Positions 7,133 through 16,360 of a stretch of DNA of 64,000 nucleotides are shown one piece after another. The translations under genes and the position numbers were made by a program. The notes under the pieces were generated by a model, which was given only the letters and a program-made list of their open reading frames with translations, was not told the DNA's origin and ran no database searches. This stretch comes from Bacteroidaceae bacterium. GTDB lineage: Bacteria > Bacteroidota > Bacteroidia > Bacteroidales > Bacteroidaceae. The stretch's first letter is position 1; each line of letters starts with the position of its first letter. The stretch covers positions 1-64,000 of the forward strand of contig JAFYNL010000052.1 in the NCBI GenBank assembly GCA_017548075.1. The letters are read 5' to 3'.

Positions 7133-9811
7133 TCACTTAACCAGCACCTTGTAGCTTCTGCCGTCTTGGGTGCGGATGATGTGAATGCCTTTTTGAGACT
7201 TACTCATGGGAGTACCCATAATAGAGTAGTCTTTATACAATCCGTGCTCTCCTGACCATACAGGCACAACAGGGTCGGGGTCTTCGTCGTTGAAATAGGT
7301 TCCATCGTCCGCGAGCAGGACTTGTGCATGAGAAATGTTCAGTACGGGATGTCCGTCCAGACCAAGTGTCTGGTACCAGATGGGAGCACTCTCCTCATCG
7401 CCTTCGTTGAGCAAATAGCAGAGTTCTCCGTTGGCAACCTGTGTGTCGTCGACAACCGTAGCATTTCTGTCGGGATAAGTCGAATAACAGTTGACAGACC
7501 TCGGATTGCCTCGCAGCATGGCATCGCTCATGTCCCCATAGTAGTAGCCCTCGATGCTTCCGCTGGCATAGCAGTTGTAGGCTTGGCCGTTAGCCGCATA
7601 GCCGGTAATCTGACCGCTTTCCTTGCCACCCTTCACTGGTCCAGACACATAGCAGTTGCGGAAGATGGGAGTCGCTTTTGCGCCCATGTTGCAACCAAAG
7701 ATGCCGCCAGCATTCCTTTCCGTAGCCGTTGTAGAGCCTTCATTGCCCAAGCACTCCATTGTGATTATGCCGCTTCCGTTCGAACCGCCGATGATGCCGA
7801 CATAAGAGGCACCGCTGATGGAGCAGGTTTCGTCGAGCACGAAGTTCTTGATGGTGGCACCTCCACTCACCACACCAAAGAGTCCGACATAGTTGCCACC
7901 CGAGTTCATCGTTAGGTTGCTGATGGTATGTCCCTGCCCGTCGAAGCAGCCTATATATGGGTTGCCTACGGTACCGATGGGTTCCAGCATGTACTCGAGA
8001 GAACTGAGGTCCAAGTTGGCTTCCAGGCGTCCGTTCAAACTTGTAAGGCCATAATAGTTTACAGCCTGCTGAAAAGCCAGAAGGTCTTCGGGCGAATCGA
8101 TGATGAGTAATGTATCCGTCGGAACATCATCGTCGTCATAATCTTTATAACCCAGTTTGGTGTCTATCCAGCGAATGCGCTCGTTCAGATATCTTTTGAT
8201 AACAGCAAGTTCGCCTTGATAGGTGCCAGGAGCAAACTGTTGGAGGGTGAGGAGTTGACCCAGATTGTCCCAACGAGTGAAGTTCAGCTTCTGAGATTCG
8301 TCCATTACGGCGCCCAGACTATCAACAAAGGCCCATAAACTCTCTTGGGTAAATTCTCCGCTTTCTCTCTTTTTACTCCAGATATTACTGAGCATATCGA
8401 CTGCGATGGGGTCGGAGAGAATGCGATTCACGAAGTCTCGTATTCCTGTGACGGCCGAGCCATAATTGAAGAGCCAGTTGGGCTTCCCGTTTGCCGGGTA
8501 AGTGCGCTGGTCGTTGTCCATAGACAGGTCGAAGTCCCAAACAGGTCCGAAATGGAAGAGGTCGTCGTCGCGCTCCTTATACAGATAGATGCTCCACATT
8601 GCATCGTTGTTCCCAGAGAATTCTCCAACAAGGAACAGACGCAGGAAACTTTCCAGATCGAGTTTGGTGCGGTATCCCTTTTCGGGATGCTGATAGTTGT
8701 CTGCCCAGAGTTTTGACTCCATCTCGTTGAATGCATCGCGAATGTAGACGAACTGCTCAGAAGCTATATCATCTTCATCGGGAGACTTAACGTCAACAGG
8801 AATACTGCTTCGATTCGAGTAGAAGTGATATGGTTCTCCTCCAGGACTGGTTATCTCCATCAGATAGCCACCAGAAATGTTCGACTCGTCAATATCTTCT
8901 GGTTGCATTTCAGTGATTTCCACCCGGTTGCGGTCTACGGTAACTTGGTCGCAAAGTTGATAGTTACCCTTGTACTCTCCGTTCACAATGACGTCGACAT
9001 TCTGAATCCAAGGTGTGTAGCTGAGTCCCAAACGTCGGCTCATCTCGAAGGCAACGTTGTTACGCATCAGGCTCTTGTCGCGCCAGTTGGGAATGAGCGT
9101 CCATTTCTTCGCTTTAGCTGGACTTTCCAACGTAGAACCCCTGAGCATATGATGGGACTTTCCGTCGTTGAATTTGACGCGATAAGGGCGTTTCTTGAAG
9201 AGTTCATAGCGCGAACCATTTCCACGCTCTCGAACCAGAATCGGATATTCCTGCAGACGCGTTCCTTCGTCATAAATGATGCACATCTCTGACTCTAGCT
9301 CATGGACTTTGTCGTACGGCTCTATTCCCGAATAAGTATGGTAGGAGAGAGTGGGCAGGTTGGATATTTGATAGAAACGGCTGTCGTTGCCTTCACCCTC
9401 GTAACCATAGAACTCCACCCCTATACTGTCGCAATTGCAATTGGCTGGAGCGCACCAACGAACATAGCGGAAGCCTCGCGAAACCTGTACATCGGCATAC
9501 GAGAACTCGCCTGTAGCCCCTTTCTCAGTAATCATATAGAGAGGAATCGCATCCATGAAGTCCTCGCGGTTAGAACCCTCGAAAAGTCCTAAGACCGTTT
9601 TGGAATCGTTAAGTTGAGGGCACCATCCAACACGATAGATGACATGAGGTGAGCCCAGATCCAGTCCGACCCACGAGCGCCCATTCTCGTCCGAACTCAT
9701 CGCAGTGCCCATCAGCTTCTTATCGTAGCCGTCAGCATGCAGACCTTGCAGGGGAAGCATGGAGCATAAGAAAGTCATCAAAAGCAATCTGCCAATAATA
9801 TTCTTCCTCAT
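7133..9811 (-). CDS. CotH-kinase-domain surface protein with beta-helix and C-terminal tail
   Basis: 892 aa from the ATG at 9811, which starts right at the signal peptide (MRKNIIGRLLLMTFLCSML); an ATG 42 bp upstream would add an unlikely polar leader. An N-terminal discoidin-like segment (about 30-150) is followed by a CotH kinase domain with the signature GPVWDFDLSMDND near residues 425-435. CotH proteins are atypical kinases that phosphorylate surface proteins. Residues about 600-800 form GLUG-type beta-helix repeats (FDGQGHTISNL, GNYVGLFGVV) similar to those of the 2261 aa protein at 34785-41570. The protein ends in a degenerate sorting-like tail (KGIHIIRTQDGRSYKVLVK). Substrate and location are inferred; secretion is well supported. 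Confidence 0.85.
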   Translation of the reverse strand: MRKNIIGRLLLMTFLCSMLPLQGLHADGYDKKLMGTAMSSDENGRSWVGLDLGSPHVIYRVGWCPQLNDSKTVLGLFEGSNREDFMDAIPLYMITEKGATGEFSYADVQVSRGFRYVRWCAPANCNCDSIGVEFYGYEGEGNDSRFYQISNLPTLSYHTYSGIEPYDKVHELESEMCIIYDEGTRLQEYPILVRERGNGSRYELFKKRPYRVKFNDGKSHHMLRGSTLESPAKAKKWTLIPNWRDKSLMRNNVAFEMSRRLGLSYTPWIQNVDVIVNGEYKGNYQLCDQVTVDRNRVEITEMQPEDIDESNISGGYLMEITSPGGEPYHFYSNRSSIPVDVKSPDEDDIASEQFVYIRDAFNEMESKLWADNYQHPEKGYRTKLDLESFLRLFLVGEFSGNNDAMWSIYLYKERDDDLFHFGPVWDFDLSMDNDQRTYPANGKPNWLFNYGSAVTGIRDFVNRILSDPIAVDMLSNIWSKKRESGEFTQESLWAFVDSLGAVMDESQKLNFTRWDNLGQLLTLQQFAPGTYQGELAVIKRYLNERIRWIDTKLGYKDYDDDDVPTDTLLIIDSPEDLLAFQQAVNYYGLTSLNGRLEANLDLSSLEYMLEPIGTVGNPYIGCFDGQGHTISNLTMNSGGNYVGLFGVVSGGATIKNFVLDETCSISGASYVGIIGGSNGSGIITMECLGNEGSTTATERNAGGIFGCNMGAKATPIFRNCYVSGPVKGGKESGQITGYAANGQAYNCYASGSIEGYYYGDMSDAMLRGNPRSVNCYSTYPDRNATVVDDTQVANGELCYLLNEGDEESAPIWYQTLGLDGHPVLNISHAQVLLADDGTYFNDEDPDPVVPVWSGEHGLYKDYSIMGTPMSKSQKGIHIIRTQDGRSYKVLVK

Positions 9812-9865
9812 ATTCCTTTTCTCGTTTATTTGGGAAACGAAGTTAATGTTCATGAATTAGCTCTG

Positions 9866-9873
9866 CAAAGATA
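9866..9873 (-). promoter_or_regulatory. -7 element upstream of the CotH gene
   Basis: The minus strand reads TATCTTTG, a perfect match to TAnnTTTG, 55 bp before the chosen start at 9811. No TTTG box sits at the usual distance, so only the -7 is supported. Confidence 0.45.
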
Positions 9874-9967
9874 CATTTTTTTACGACACCTTGCACTTCG
9901 GAGGCACAAATTTTGTAGTATGTCACGAAAAGAAGGTTAAAACACAGGCAGTCGCGATGGCAAACAC

Positions 9968-10055
9968 TCCACGTTACGATTGCAATCATAACACGTTAAC
10001 TTTGCCAACGTAACACGTTACGTTTGGATTTTAACCACGTTACGTTTGCCGATGC
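9968..10055. repeat. 22-bp-period array A (4 units)
   Basis: CACGTTA recurs at 9970, 9992, 10014 and 10036, spaced exactly 22 bp. The unit at 9990-10011 (AACACGTTAA then CTTTGCCAACGT) is identical to a unit at 57359-57380. The preceding unit carries the GATTGCAATC variant, as in the arrays near 57.3 and 62.3 kb. The last unit overlaps the end of the transporter gene and supplies its TAA stop (10040-10042). No cas genes and no variable spacers are present. Confidence 0.88.
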
Positions 10056-11050
10056 TCCTTGTCTCGTCGTTCGTCTTGCCAAGAGAAATAACCTGCAAGC
10101 AGAGTTCCTGAGATGCTATGATAGGCACAGGAAATGGCGCAGGGAATGACAGCGAGAGCAGCCAAGGGGTTCATCGCAATAATGGCTGGCGAGGCGAAGA
10201 AGTTGCGGGCAAGAACCGTCGCCATTCCCGCATTCTGCATCCCGACTTCTATGGAAAGGGTTCTCCTTTTGGCTGTGTTGAATCCGAAAGCCTTGCCCAC
10301 AAGATACCCCAGCAGATAGCCTGTTCCGTTGTGCAAGGTCACGACTGCAAGAGTCAAGGAGATAAGCTTCAGACCATTTGCCTGTAATTGCGGATGAACG
10401 GTAAAGATGACGCCTCCAACGATGCATGCCAAGCAGAGTACACTAATTCCAGGCATGATGCCTTGTATCTGTTGGAAGTCCTCTCGCTTGCCCAAGAAGT
10501 AGTTGAAAGCCACTCCAAGCGTGACTGGCAGCAAGGTTACGAGCAAGATGTTCTGGAACATTCCCCAAGCATCCACATCAATCTCCGCTCCTGCAAGCCA
10601 AAGTACCAGAAGTGGCGTCACAAAAGGCGAAAGGCAAGTACTTACTGTTGTCATTCCCACGCTATAAGCAACGTCGCCTTTGCAAAGGAAACTCATGATA
10701 TTGCTGCTCACACCTCCCGGGCAACAACCGACCAGAATGATGCCTGCAGCCATGAAGGCATCGAGGTGAAAGAGCCGAGCAAGCATCCAAGCCACCAAAG
10801 GCATGATGGTGTATTGTGCAATGCTGCCAATCAGGATGTCCAAAGGTCTGGAGAGCAGGATGCGGAAGTCTTCAGTCGAGAGTGTGCAACCCATTGTCAG
10901 CATGATGAGGCCGAGAATGATGGACGCTCTTTGCCCTTGCTGCACCCAAGCGAAAGTGCCTGGAAAGATGAAGCTGACAACTGCTATCAGGATGATGAAT
11001 GCGCTCGTGTATCGAGCCAGCCATCTGCTAACGGACAGGAGAAAGGTCAT
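10040..11050 (-). CDS. Bile acid:sodium symporter family transporter
   Basis: 336 aa with about nine or ten hydrophobic segments, the BASS/SBF fold (PF01758) in the inner membrane. Family signatures are present: ILVGCCPGGVSSNIMSFL near residue 105 and SIEVGMQNAGMATVLA near 268, corresponding to the crossover helices that form the sodium and substrate sites. Bacterial members carry bile acids, keto acids, pantoate or other organic anions, so the substrate cannot be read from sequence. The ATG overlaps the TGA of the upstream arabinofuranosidase gene (ATGA), indicating translational coupling and perhaps uptake of an acidic or sugar-derived product. Its stop codon lies inside a 22-bp repeat unit. 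Confidence 0.88.
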   Translation of the reverse strand: MTFLLSVSRWLARYTSAFIILIAVVSFIFPGTFAWVQQGQRASIILGLIMLTMGCTLSTEDFRILLSRPLDILIGSIAQYTIMPLVAWMLARLFHLDAFMAAGIILVGCCPGGVSSNIMSFLCKGDVAYSVGMTTVSTCLSPFVTPLLVLWLAGAEIDVDAWGMFQNILLVTLLPVTLGVAFNYFLGKREDFQQIQGIMPGISVLCLACIVGGVIFTVHPQLQANGLKLISLTLAVVTLHNGTGYLLGYLVGKAFGFNTAKRRTLSIEVGMQNAGMATVLARNFFASPAIIAMNPLAALAVIPCAISCAYHSISGTLLAGYFSWQDERRDKEHRQT

Positions 11051-13041
11051 AGAGCAATCTCCAGCATCGTGAACGAGTAGGGAGGCAGGCTGAGGCTTGT
11101 CTGCTTCTTTATCTTCATCGGTTCAGTTTGTGGCGCAATAGGCTGATTGTCGTAATTGTTTTGGTCGTTAGGTTGTCCTACAAGCACAGTCTTTGTTGCC
11201 GACTTTAGACTTCCAAATCGACTCAGATTAAGTTGAGCAGTCTTGGTCTTGTCCGTAGCGTTGCAAAGCTTTACAAAGAGTCGGCGAGTCTTTGTGTTCA
11301 GTACAACAGACTGCCCATAATGGCTATCCTTTACGGGTTGCTCAACTCCTGCATCGTCGCCCTCGAATCGAACACAATCGCCATAATAGTATTGTCCTGC
11401 CGATTGTCCGAACATTTGCTGCACATAGTAGCTGCAAGTCAGGAAGGGACGTTCATTATCGAAATAAATCAAGTCAGGATTCCAAACAGTTGCACCTTTG
11501 CGGGCAAAGAGGGGAGCATAGCTGGTCATGCAAACCACATCGGCATTGCGCTCAACATGAAGCAGATATAGACCTTCGGCCAGAGCATCGATGAGGCGAG
11601 AGTCCTTTGCCGCATACTCACCCAGATAAACCTTTGTCTTGCGGTCTCTGGGGTAGTTGTCGTACTGACGGCTATTGAGGAAATACTCTCTTGGCTCGTA
11701 ATAATGCTCGTCTATGATGGGCAAACCAATCTCGTCGGCAAGTTTCCAACCTGTTTCAAAGTCCCTGTTTCCTGCATGTGAACCAGGTCCGGCAGTTCCT
11801 ACGATGATGATTTCAGGATGCGCCTTCGTTACGCGCTCGTACATATATTTAAATCTTTCGATGAATTCGGGCGAAATAAGCTCTTCGTTACCCAAGCCGA
11901 GATACTTCAGTCCGAAGGGTTTGGGATGACCTTGCTCGGCGCGTTTCTTGCCCCAAGTGGTCGTGATATCGCCGTTTGCCCACTCAATGAGGTCGAGTGC
12001 ATCTTGTGTCCATTCGTCCATCTCCGACATTGGAGCTGCAGATTGCGTCTGCCCTCGAATGTTCCAACCGCCTCCAGCTCCTTGACAGGAAACGCCGCAT
12101 GGCAAGATGGGCAGCGGCTCCATATTGAGGTCTTCGCAGAGTTGGAAGTACTCATAGTAGCCGAGTCCCATCGACTGATGGTAGCCCCAAGTGTTCTTTA
12201 TTGGCTTGCGTTCGTGGCGAGGACCAATAGTTGTCTTCCAGCGATATGTGCCCCAGAATCCGTCGCCGCCTCCATGAACTACGCATCCGCCTGGGAATCG
12301 CATGAACTTAGGCTTCAGGTCGGCAAGCGCCTGAATCAAGTCTTTGCGGAGTCCGTGACCTTTATAAGTGTCTTGTGGCATGAGCGAAACTTGGTCGATG
12401 TCTATCGAGCCTTTTGTCAAAACCAAGATACGCAGGAAAGCATCCTTGCAGTCTTCTGTCGGAGTGAGTGTTGCATCAACTTTTGCCCATTTCATCGACG
12501 AAATTGACGTTGTTGTCTCTGCAAGCGAAACATTATCCTTAGGTCGAACTAAGGCAATGCGAACCTCTTTTGCCTCGCCTTCAACATTGCGAAGGAAAGC
12601 AGAGAAATCGTACTTCTGTCCTGCTTTTACCGAGATACCGTCGAAGCCACTATTCTCCAAACCGATTCCTGTCCAACCGTCAAAGTCGTAATAATGGCCG
12701 ATGCGTTCTATGTAGAGACGCATATAAGTGGGGTTGTTAGGGTGCAGAGGTTGGTCCATTCGCGGTTCCAAACGACCTGTGGAATGTCCTGGACGAGCAA
12801 ATCGCCAAGCAGTTGCAGGTCCCCATCCATCGCGTTCAGTCGGATTGTACTCAAAGGAACCGTTCTGCAGCAACTCGGCAAAGATGCCGCCATCGGCAGA
12901 ATGACTGATATCCTCGAAGAAGATGCCAAGCAGTTCATCACTAATCAATTTCCCGCCTTTAGGCGCTTTCATGGTCTGTGCGGCATTCGCATTCGTCATT
13001 GCAGCCAATAGTAAGACTGCCGTAATAAAGATGTGTTTCAT
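11047..13041 (-). CDS. GH51 alpha-L-arabinofuranosidase
   Basis: 664 aa. The ATG at 13041 precedes a good signal peptide (MKHIFITAVLLLAAMTNANA); a longer frame to 13182 runs across the promoter and into mutS and is rejected. A carbohydrate-binding-like region (about 95-230) is followed by the catalytic barrel. The acid/base is the Glu of LGLGNEE near residue 384, and the nucleophile is probably the Glu of VYLGEYA near residue 473, as in long GH51 enzymes acting on arabinoxylan and arabinan. A C-terminal beta sandwich completes the fold. It is translationally coupled to the transporter gene and driven from a divergent promoter shared with the mutS side. Confidence 0.9.
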   Translation of the reverse strand: MKHIFITAVLLLAAMTNANAAQTMKAPKGGKLISDELLGIFFEDISHSADGGIFAELLQNGSFEYNPTERDGWGPATAWRFARPGHSTGRLEPRMDQPLHPNNPTYMRLYIERIGHYYDFDGWTGIGLENSGFDGISVKAGQKYDFSAFLRNVEGEAKEVRIALVRPKDNVSLAETTTSISSMKWAKVDATLTPTEDCKDAFLRILVLTKGSIDIDQVSLMPQDTYKGHGLRKDLIQALADLKPKFMRFPGGCVVHGGGDGFWGTYRWKTTIGPRHERKPIKNTWGYHQSMGLGYYEYFQLCEDLNMEPLPILPCGVSCQGAGGGWNIRGQTQSAAPMSEMDEWTQDALDLIEWANGDITTTWGKKRAEQGHPKPFGLKYLGLGNEELISPEFIERFKYMYERVTKAHPEIIIVGTAGPGSHAGNRDFETGWKLADEIGLPIIDEHYYEPREYFLNSRQYDNYPRDRKTKVYLGEYAAKDSRLIDALAEGLYLLHVERNADVVCMTSYAPLFARKGATVWNPDLIYFDNERPFLTCSYYVQQMFGQSAGQYYYGDCVRFEGDDAGVEQPVKDSHYGQSVVLNTKTRRLFVKLCNATDKTKTAQLNLSRFGSLKSATKTVLVGQPNDQNNYDNQPIAPQTEPMKIKKQTSLSLPPYSFTMLEIAL

Positions 13042-13065
13042 ATTATTATTTTTATGTTTCTTGTG

Positions 13066-13096
13066 CAAAGATACAAAGAAATGAGAGAAAAACAAG
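13066..13096 (-). promoter_or_regulatory. Promoter of the GH51-transporter operon
   Basis: The minus strand has TATCTTTG (+ strand 13066-13073) with a TTG-type -33 box (CTTG, 13093-13096 region) after a 19-bp spacer. It sits 24 bp before the GH51 ATG. Confidence 0.65.
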
Positions 13097-13103
13097 TTTT
13101 CCC

Positions 13104-13134
13104 TTTGTATTTTGCTCGCTAATTCGTAACTTTG
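13104..13134 (+). promoter_or_regulatory. mutS promoter
   Basis: TTTG at 13104-13107, a 19-bp spacer, and TAACTTTG at 13127-13134 form a textbook Bacteroidetes sigma-A promoter. Transcription would start about 15 bp before the mutS ATG. Confidence 0.8.
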
Positions 13135-13157
13135 CATCCATCTAAAGAGGAGAAAGA

Positions 13158-15779
13158 ATGGCACAAGAGCAGTTGACACCAATGATGAAGCAGTTTTATG
13201 ACCTCAAGGCGAAACATCCTGAGGCGTTGCTGCTGTTCCGTTGTGGCGACTTCTATGAAACCTATGCCGACGATGCGGTGATTGCTTCGGAGATTCTTGG
13301 CATCACACTTACCCGCAGAAGCAACGGCAAGAACCCTGCTGCGCAAAGTACTGCGATGGCTGGCTTCCCTTATCATGCCCTCGATACTTATCTGCCGAAA
13401 CTCGTTAGAGCAGGCAAAAGAGTTGCCATTTGCGACCAACTTGAAGACCCCAAACTGACGAAAACGCTCGTCAAGCGAGGCATCACAGAACTGGTCACTC
13501 CTGGTGTAACAATGGCTGATACGGTCCTCAACCACAAGGAAAACAACTTCCTTTGCGCGATTCATTTCGGCAAGCAGACTTGTGGAATGTCCCTCCTCGA
13601 CATTAGTACGGGCGAGTTTCTCGTGACAGAAGGTACGACGGACTACATCGACAAACTGATGGCGTCGTTTGCTCCGAAGGAAGTTCTCTACGAACGAGGT
13701 CGAAGAGCAATGTTCGAAGGAAGTTTCGGGACTCGTTATGTGACCTTTGAACTCGATGATTGGGCGTTTACAGAGCAATCAGCAAAGCAGAAACTCTTGC
13801 GCCATTTCGAGGTGAAGAACCTGAAAGGTTTTGGCGTAGAGCACATGCAAAGCGGCGTCATAGCTGCCGGCGTTATCCTGCAATATATGGAGATGACGCA
13901 ACATCAGCAACTCGGCCACATCACCTCTCTTCGTCGTATTGAGGAAGACCGCTTTGTGCGTCTCGACAAATTCACAGTCAGGAACCTCGAGTTGCTGAGC
14001 AGCATGAACGAAGGCGGCATTTCGCTCCTTGATGTTATCGACAAGACGGTTACTCCGATGGGTGCTCGAATGCTGCATCGTTGGATGCTCTTCCCCTTGA
14101 AAGACCCTGCTCAAATAGCTAAGCGACAAGATGTTGTGGAGAGTTTCTTCCGCAATCCTGATACGAGAGAGGCTGTTTTGGAGCCGCTCCAAACTGTTGG
14201 CGACCTTGAGCGAATCATTTCGAAGGTGAGTGCTCGACGCGTTTCACCTCGTGACATTGTGCAGTTGCGAGTGGCTTTGCAGGCAGTTGAATCGATAAAG
14301 TTAACGTGCTGCGAAGCCGAAGATAACACGCTTCGTGAGATAGGACAGCAGCTCGAGCTTTGTGCTGAGATTCGCGACAGGATTGCTCGCGAAGTGCGTC
14401 CCGACTGCCCTTTGCTTGTTGCGAATGGTGGTGTCATTATGGATGGTGTGGATGCGGAACTCGATGAGTTGCGAAAGATTGCGTATCAAGGCAAGGGTTA
14501 CTTGCTGGAGATGCAGCAAAGAGAGATAGAGGCGACGGGCATCCAAAGCCTGAAAATCGGCTACAACAACGTCTTCGGCTACTACCTTGAGGTGCGTAAT
14601 ACTTATCGCGATCAAGTGCCAGAAGATTGGATCCGCAAGCAGACCTTGACTCAGGCGGAACGCTATATCACTCAGGAACTTAAGGAGTACGAGGACAAGA
14701 TTATGGGTGCTGAGGAACGCATCCTTGCCCTCGAAGCCCAACTCTTCGACCGTCTCATTACGGCGCTTGCAGAATATGTGACGCCCATTCAGAAGGATGC
14801 TTCGCTGCTTGCCCAGCTCGACTGTCTGCTTTCCTTCGCTCAAAGTGCTGAGGAGAATCGTTACATCCGTCCAATTGTTGATGATAGTGATGTGATAGAC
14901 ATTCATGGAGGACGTCATCCGGTTATTGAAAAGCAGCTTCCAGTCGGGGAGCGTTACATTGCGAACGATGTTTTCCTCGATACCCAAACACAGCAAATCA
15001 TCATCATTACTGGTCCGAATATGGCTGGTAAGAGTGCCTTGCTTCGTCAAACGGCACTCATCACTTTGCTCGCTCAAATGGGAAGTTTCGTGCCGGCAGA
15101 AAGTGCGCGAATTGGTTATGTTGACAAGATTTTCACTCGAGTCGGGGCGAGCGACAACATCAGTATCGGTGAAAGTACCTTCATGGTTGAGATGAACGAG
15201 GCTGCAGGCATTCTGAACAACCTTTCGGAACGCAGTCTTGTGCTCTTCGACGAACTTGGCCGAGGCACGAGCACCTACGATGGAATATCGATAGCATGGG
15301 CCATCGTGGAGTACATACATGAGAATAACAGAGGTCACGCCCGCACGCTTTTTGCCACGCACTATCACGAGTTGAACGAGATGGAGAAGTCTTTCGCACG
15401 CATCAAAAACTTTAATGTGAGCGTGAAGGAAGTCGACGGGAAAGTCATCTTCTTGCGCAAACTCGAACGAGGCGGGTCGGAACACAGCTTTGGCATACAT
15501 GTGGCGAAGCTCGCAGGCATGCCCAGAGCCATTGTTGCAAGGGCAAACGTCATCCTGAAGGAGCTAGAGGGAGCCGTCAACCATCAGAATCTTGGTGGAA
15601 AGATCAAGACGGATCAAGGAGATGATACAGGTGTGCAGCTCAACTTCTTCCAGCTCGACGACCCCGTTCTCTGCCAGATTCGCGACGAGATACTCGGCCT
15701 CGACATCAACAACCTGACTCCTTTCGAGGCACTCAGCAAATTGAACGATATAAAGAAGCTAGTTAAAGGAAGCAACTAA
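13158..15779 (+). CDS. mutS: DNA mismatch repair protein MutS
   Basis: 873 aa, the normal length of MutS1. It recognises mismatches and starts repair with MutL. The mismatch-reading motif F32-Y33-E34 is in [13 protein letters not shown]. The connector, lever and clamp domains follow, then the ABC ATPase with Walker [10 protein letters not shown] near 617-625, the signature STFMVEMNE near 675 and Walker [13 protein letters not shown] near 694-705. A helix-turn-helix and C-terminal tail complete it. The gene has its own promoter and is divergent from GH51. A 22-bp repeat array begins 2 bp after its stop codon. Confidence 0.98.
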   Translation: MAQEQLTPMMKQFYDLKAKHPEALLLFRCGDFYETYADDAVIASEILGITLTRRSNGKNPAAQSTAMAGFPYHALDTYLPKLVRAGKRVAICDQLEDPKLTKTLVKRGITELVTPGVTMADTVLNHKENNFLCAIHFGKQTCGMSLLDISTGEFLVTEGTTDYIDKLMASFAPKEVLYERGRRAMFEGSFGTRYVTFELDDWAFTEQSAKQKLLRHFEVKNLKGFGVEHMQSGVIAAGVILQYMEMTQHQQLGHITSLRRIEEDRFVRLDKFTVRNLELLSSMNEGGISLLDVIDKTVTPMGARMLHRWMLFPLKDPAQIAKRQDVVESFFRNPDTREAVLEPLQTVGDLERIISKVSARRVSPRDIVQLRVALQAVESIKLTCCEAEDNTLREIGQQLELCAEIRDRIAREVRPDCPLLVANGGVIMDGVDAELDELRKIAYQGKGYLLEMQQREIEATGIQSLKIGYNNVFGYYLEVRNTYRDQVPEDWIRKQTLTQAERYITQELKEYEDKIMGAEERILALEAQLFDRLITALAEYVTPIQKDASLLAQLDCLLSFAQSAEENRYIRPIVDDSDVIDIHGGRHPVIEKQLPVGERYIANDVFLDTQTQQIIIITGPNMAGKSALLRQTALITLLAQMGSFVPAESARIGYVDKIFTRVGASDNISIGESTFMVEMNEAAGILNNLSERSLVLFDELGRGTSTYDGISIAWAIVEYIHENNRGHARTLFATHYHELNEMEKSFARIKNFNVSVKEVDGKVIFLRKLERGGSEHSFGIHVAKLAGMPRAIVARANVILKELEGAVNHQNLGGKIKTDQGDDTGVQLNFFQLDDPVLCQIRDEILGLDINNLTPFEALSKLNDIKKLVKGSN

Positions 15780-15780
15780 G

Positions 15781-15855
15781 CACGTTACGTTGCCAAACTT
15801 AACGTGTTACGGTTGCAATCATAACGTGTTACGTTTGCCAACAACCCACGTTTAA
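15781..15855. repeat. 22-bp-period array B (3-4 units)
   Basis: The units begin with CACGTTACG at 15781 and AACGTGTTACG at 15801 and 15823 (22 bp apart), followed by a degenerate CCCACGTTT. Here the core is AACGTGTTA, the reverse complement of the TAACACGTT core used in arrays A, E and F. The flank (GGTTGCAATC, then GTTTGCCAAC) keeps the same orientation and order. It fills the gap between mutS and the next gene. Confidence 0.82.
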
Positions 15856-15870
15856 TTTTTAAACATAACT

Positions 15871-16347
15871 ATGGTAAAGGAATTAGAAGACCGCATACAA
15901 CGAGCAGTAGAGCTTTTCATGCAGGGTTACGGCTGCTGTCAGAGCGTCGTTTGTGCCTTTTCGGACCTCTACGGATTGGACGAGGAGATGGCTTTCAGAG
16001 TTGCCGCAGGTTTTGGTGGAGGCGTGGGAAGAATGCGGATGATGTGCGGCACAGTCTCCGCTTTGGTGATTCTCGCAGGCTTGGAGAAAGGTCAGACTCG
16101 TGGCGAGGATCGTGAAGGGAAGATGGCTTGCTATCAGCTTGTCCGCCAACTTCTCGAGACCTTCAAGCAGAGGAACGGTAGTATAATCTGTTCCGAACTG
16201 CTTCAAATGCAAGGAGTTAAAGCAGAAACAAATACGGCTCAACCTGATGAGCGGAATGCCGAATACTATCGCATTCGTCCTTGTGCCCGCAAGGTGGAGA
16301 GTGCGGCTCGCGTCTATGCAGAATACTTAGAAAGTCAGAACATATAA
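15871..16347 (+). CDS. C_GCAxxG_C_C family protein
   Basis: 158 aa, cytosolic. It carries the spaced Cys pattern of PF09719: GYGCCQSVVCAF near residue 18, MCGTVSALVILAGLEKG near 52, then single Cys near 78, 105 and 140. The family is thought to be redox-active or metal-binding, and no member of this subgroup has a clear function known to me. The gene starts 15 bp after the 22-bp array and ends 13 bp before GH78, so it may share a transcript with the next two genes. Confidence 0.85.
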   Translation: MVKELEDRIQRAVELFMQGYGCCQSVVCAFSDLYGLDEEMAFRVAAGFGGGVGRMRMMCGTVSALVILAGLEKGQTRGEDREGKMACYQLVRQLLETFKQRNGSIICSELLQMQGVKAETNTAQPDERNAEYYRIRPCARKVESAARVYAEYLESQNI

Positions 16348-16360
16348 TATAATAAGGTAT

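Noticed and set aside
9968..10055. CRISPR array
   Set aside because: The period is 22 bp with no variable spacers of constant length, the units themselves vary, and there are no cas genes in the window.
13042..13182. Upstream extension of the GH51 gene to 13182
   Set aside because: It would run over the divergent promoter pair and into mutS, and would bury the signal peptide internally.
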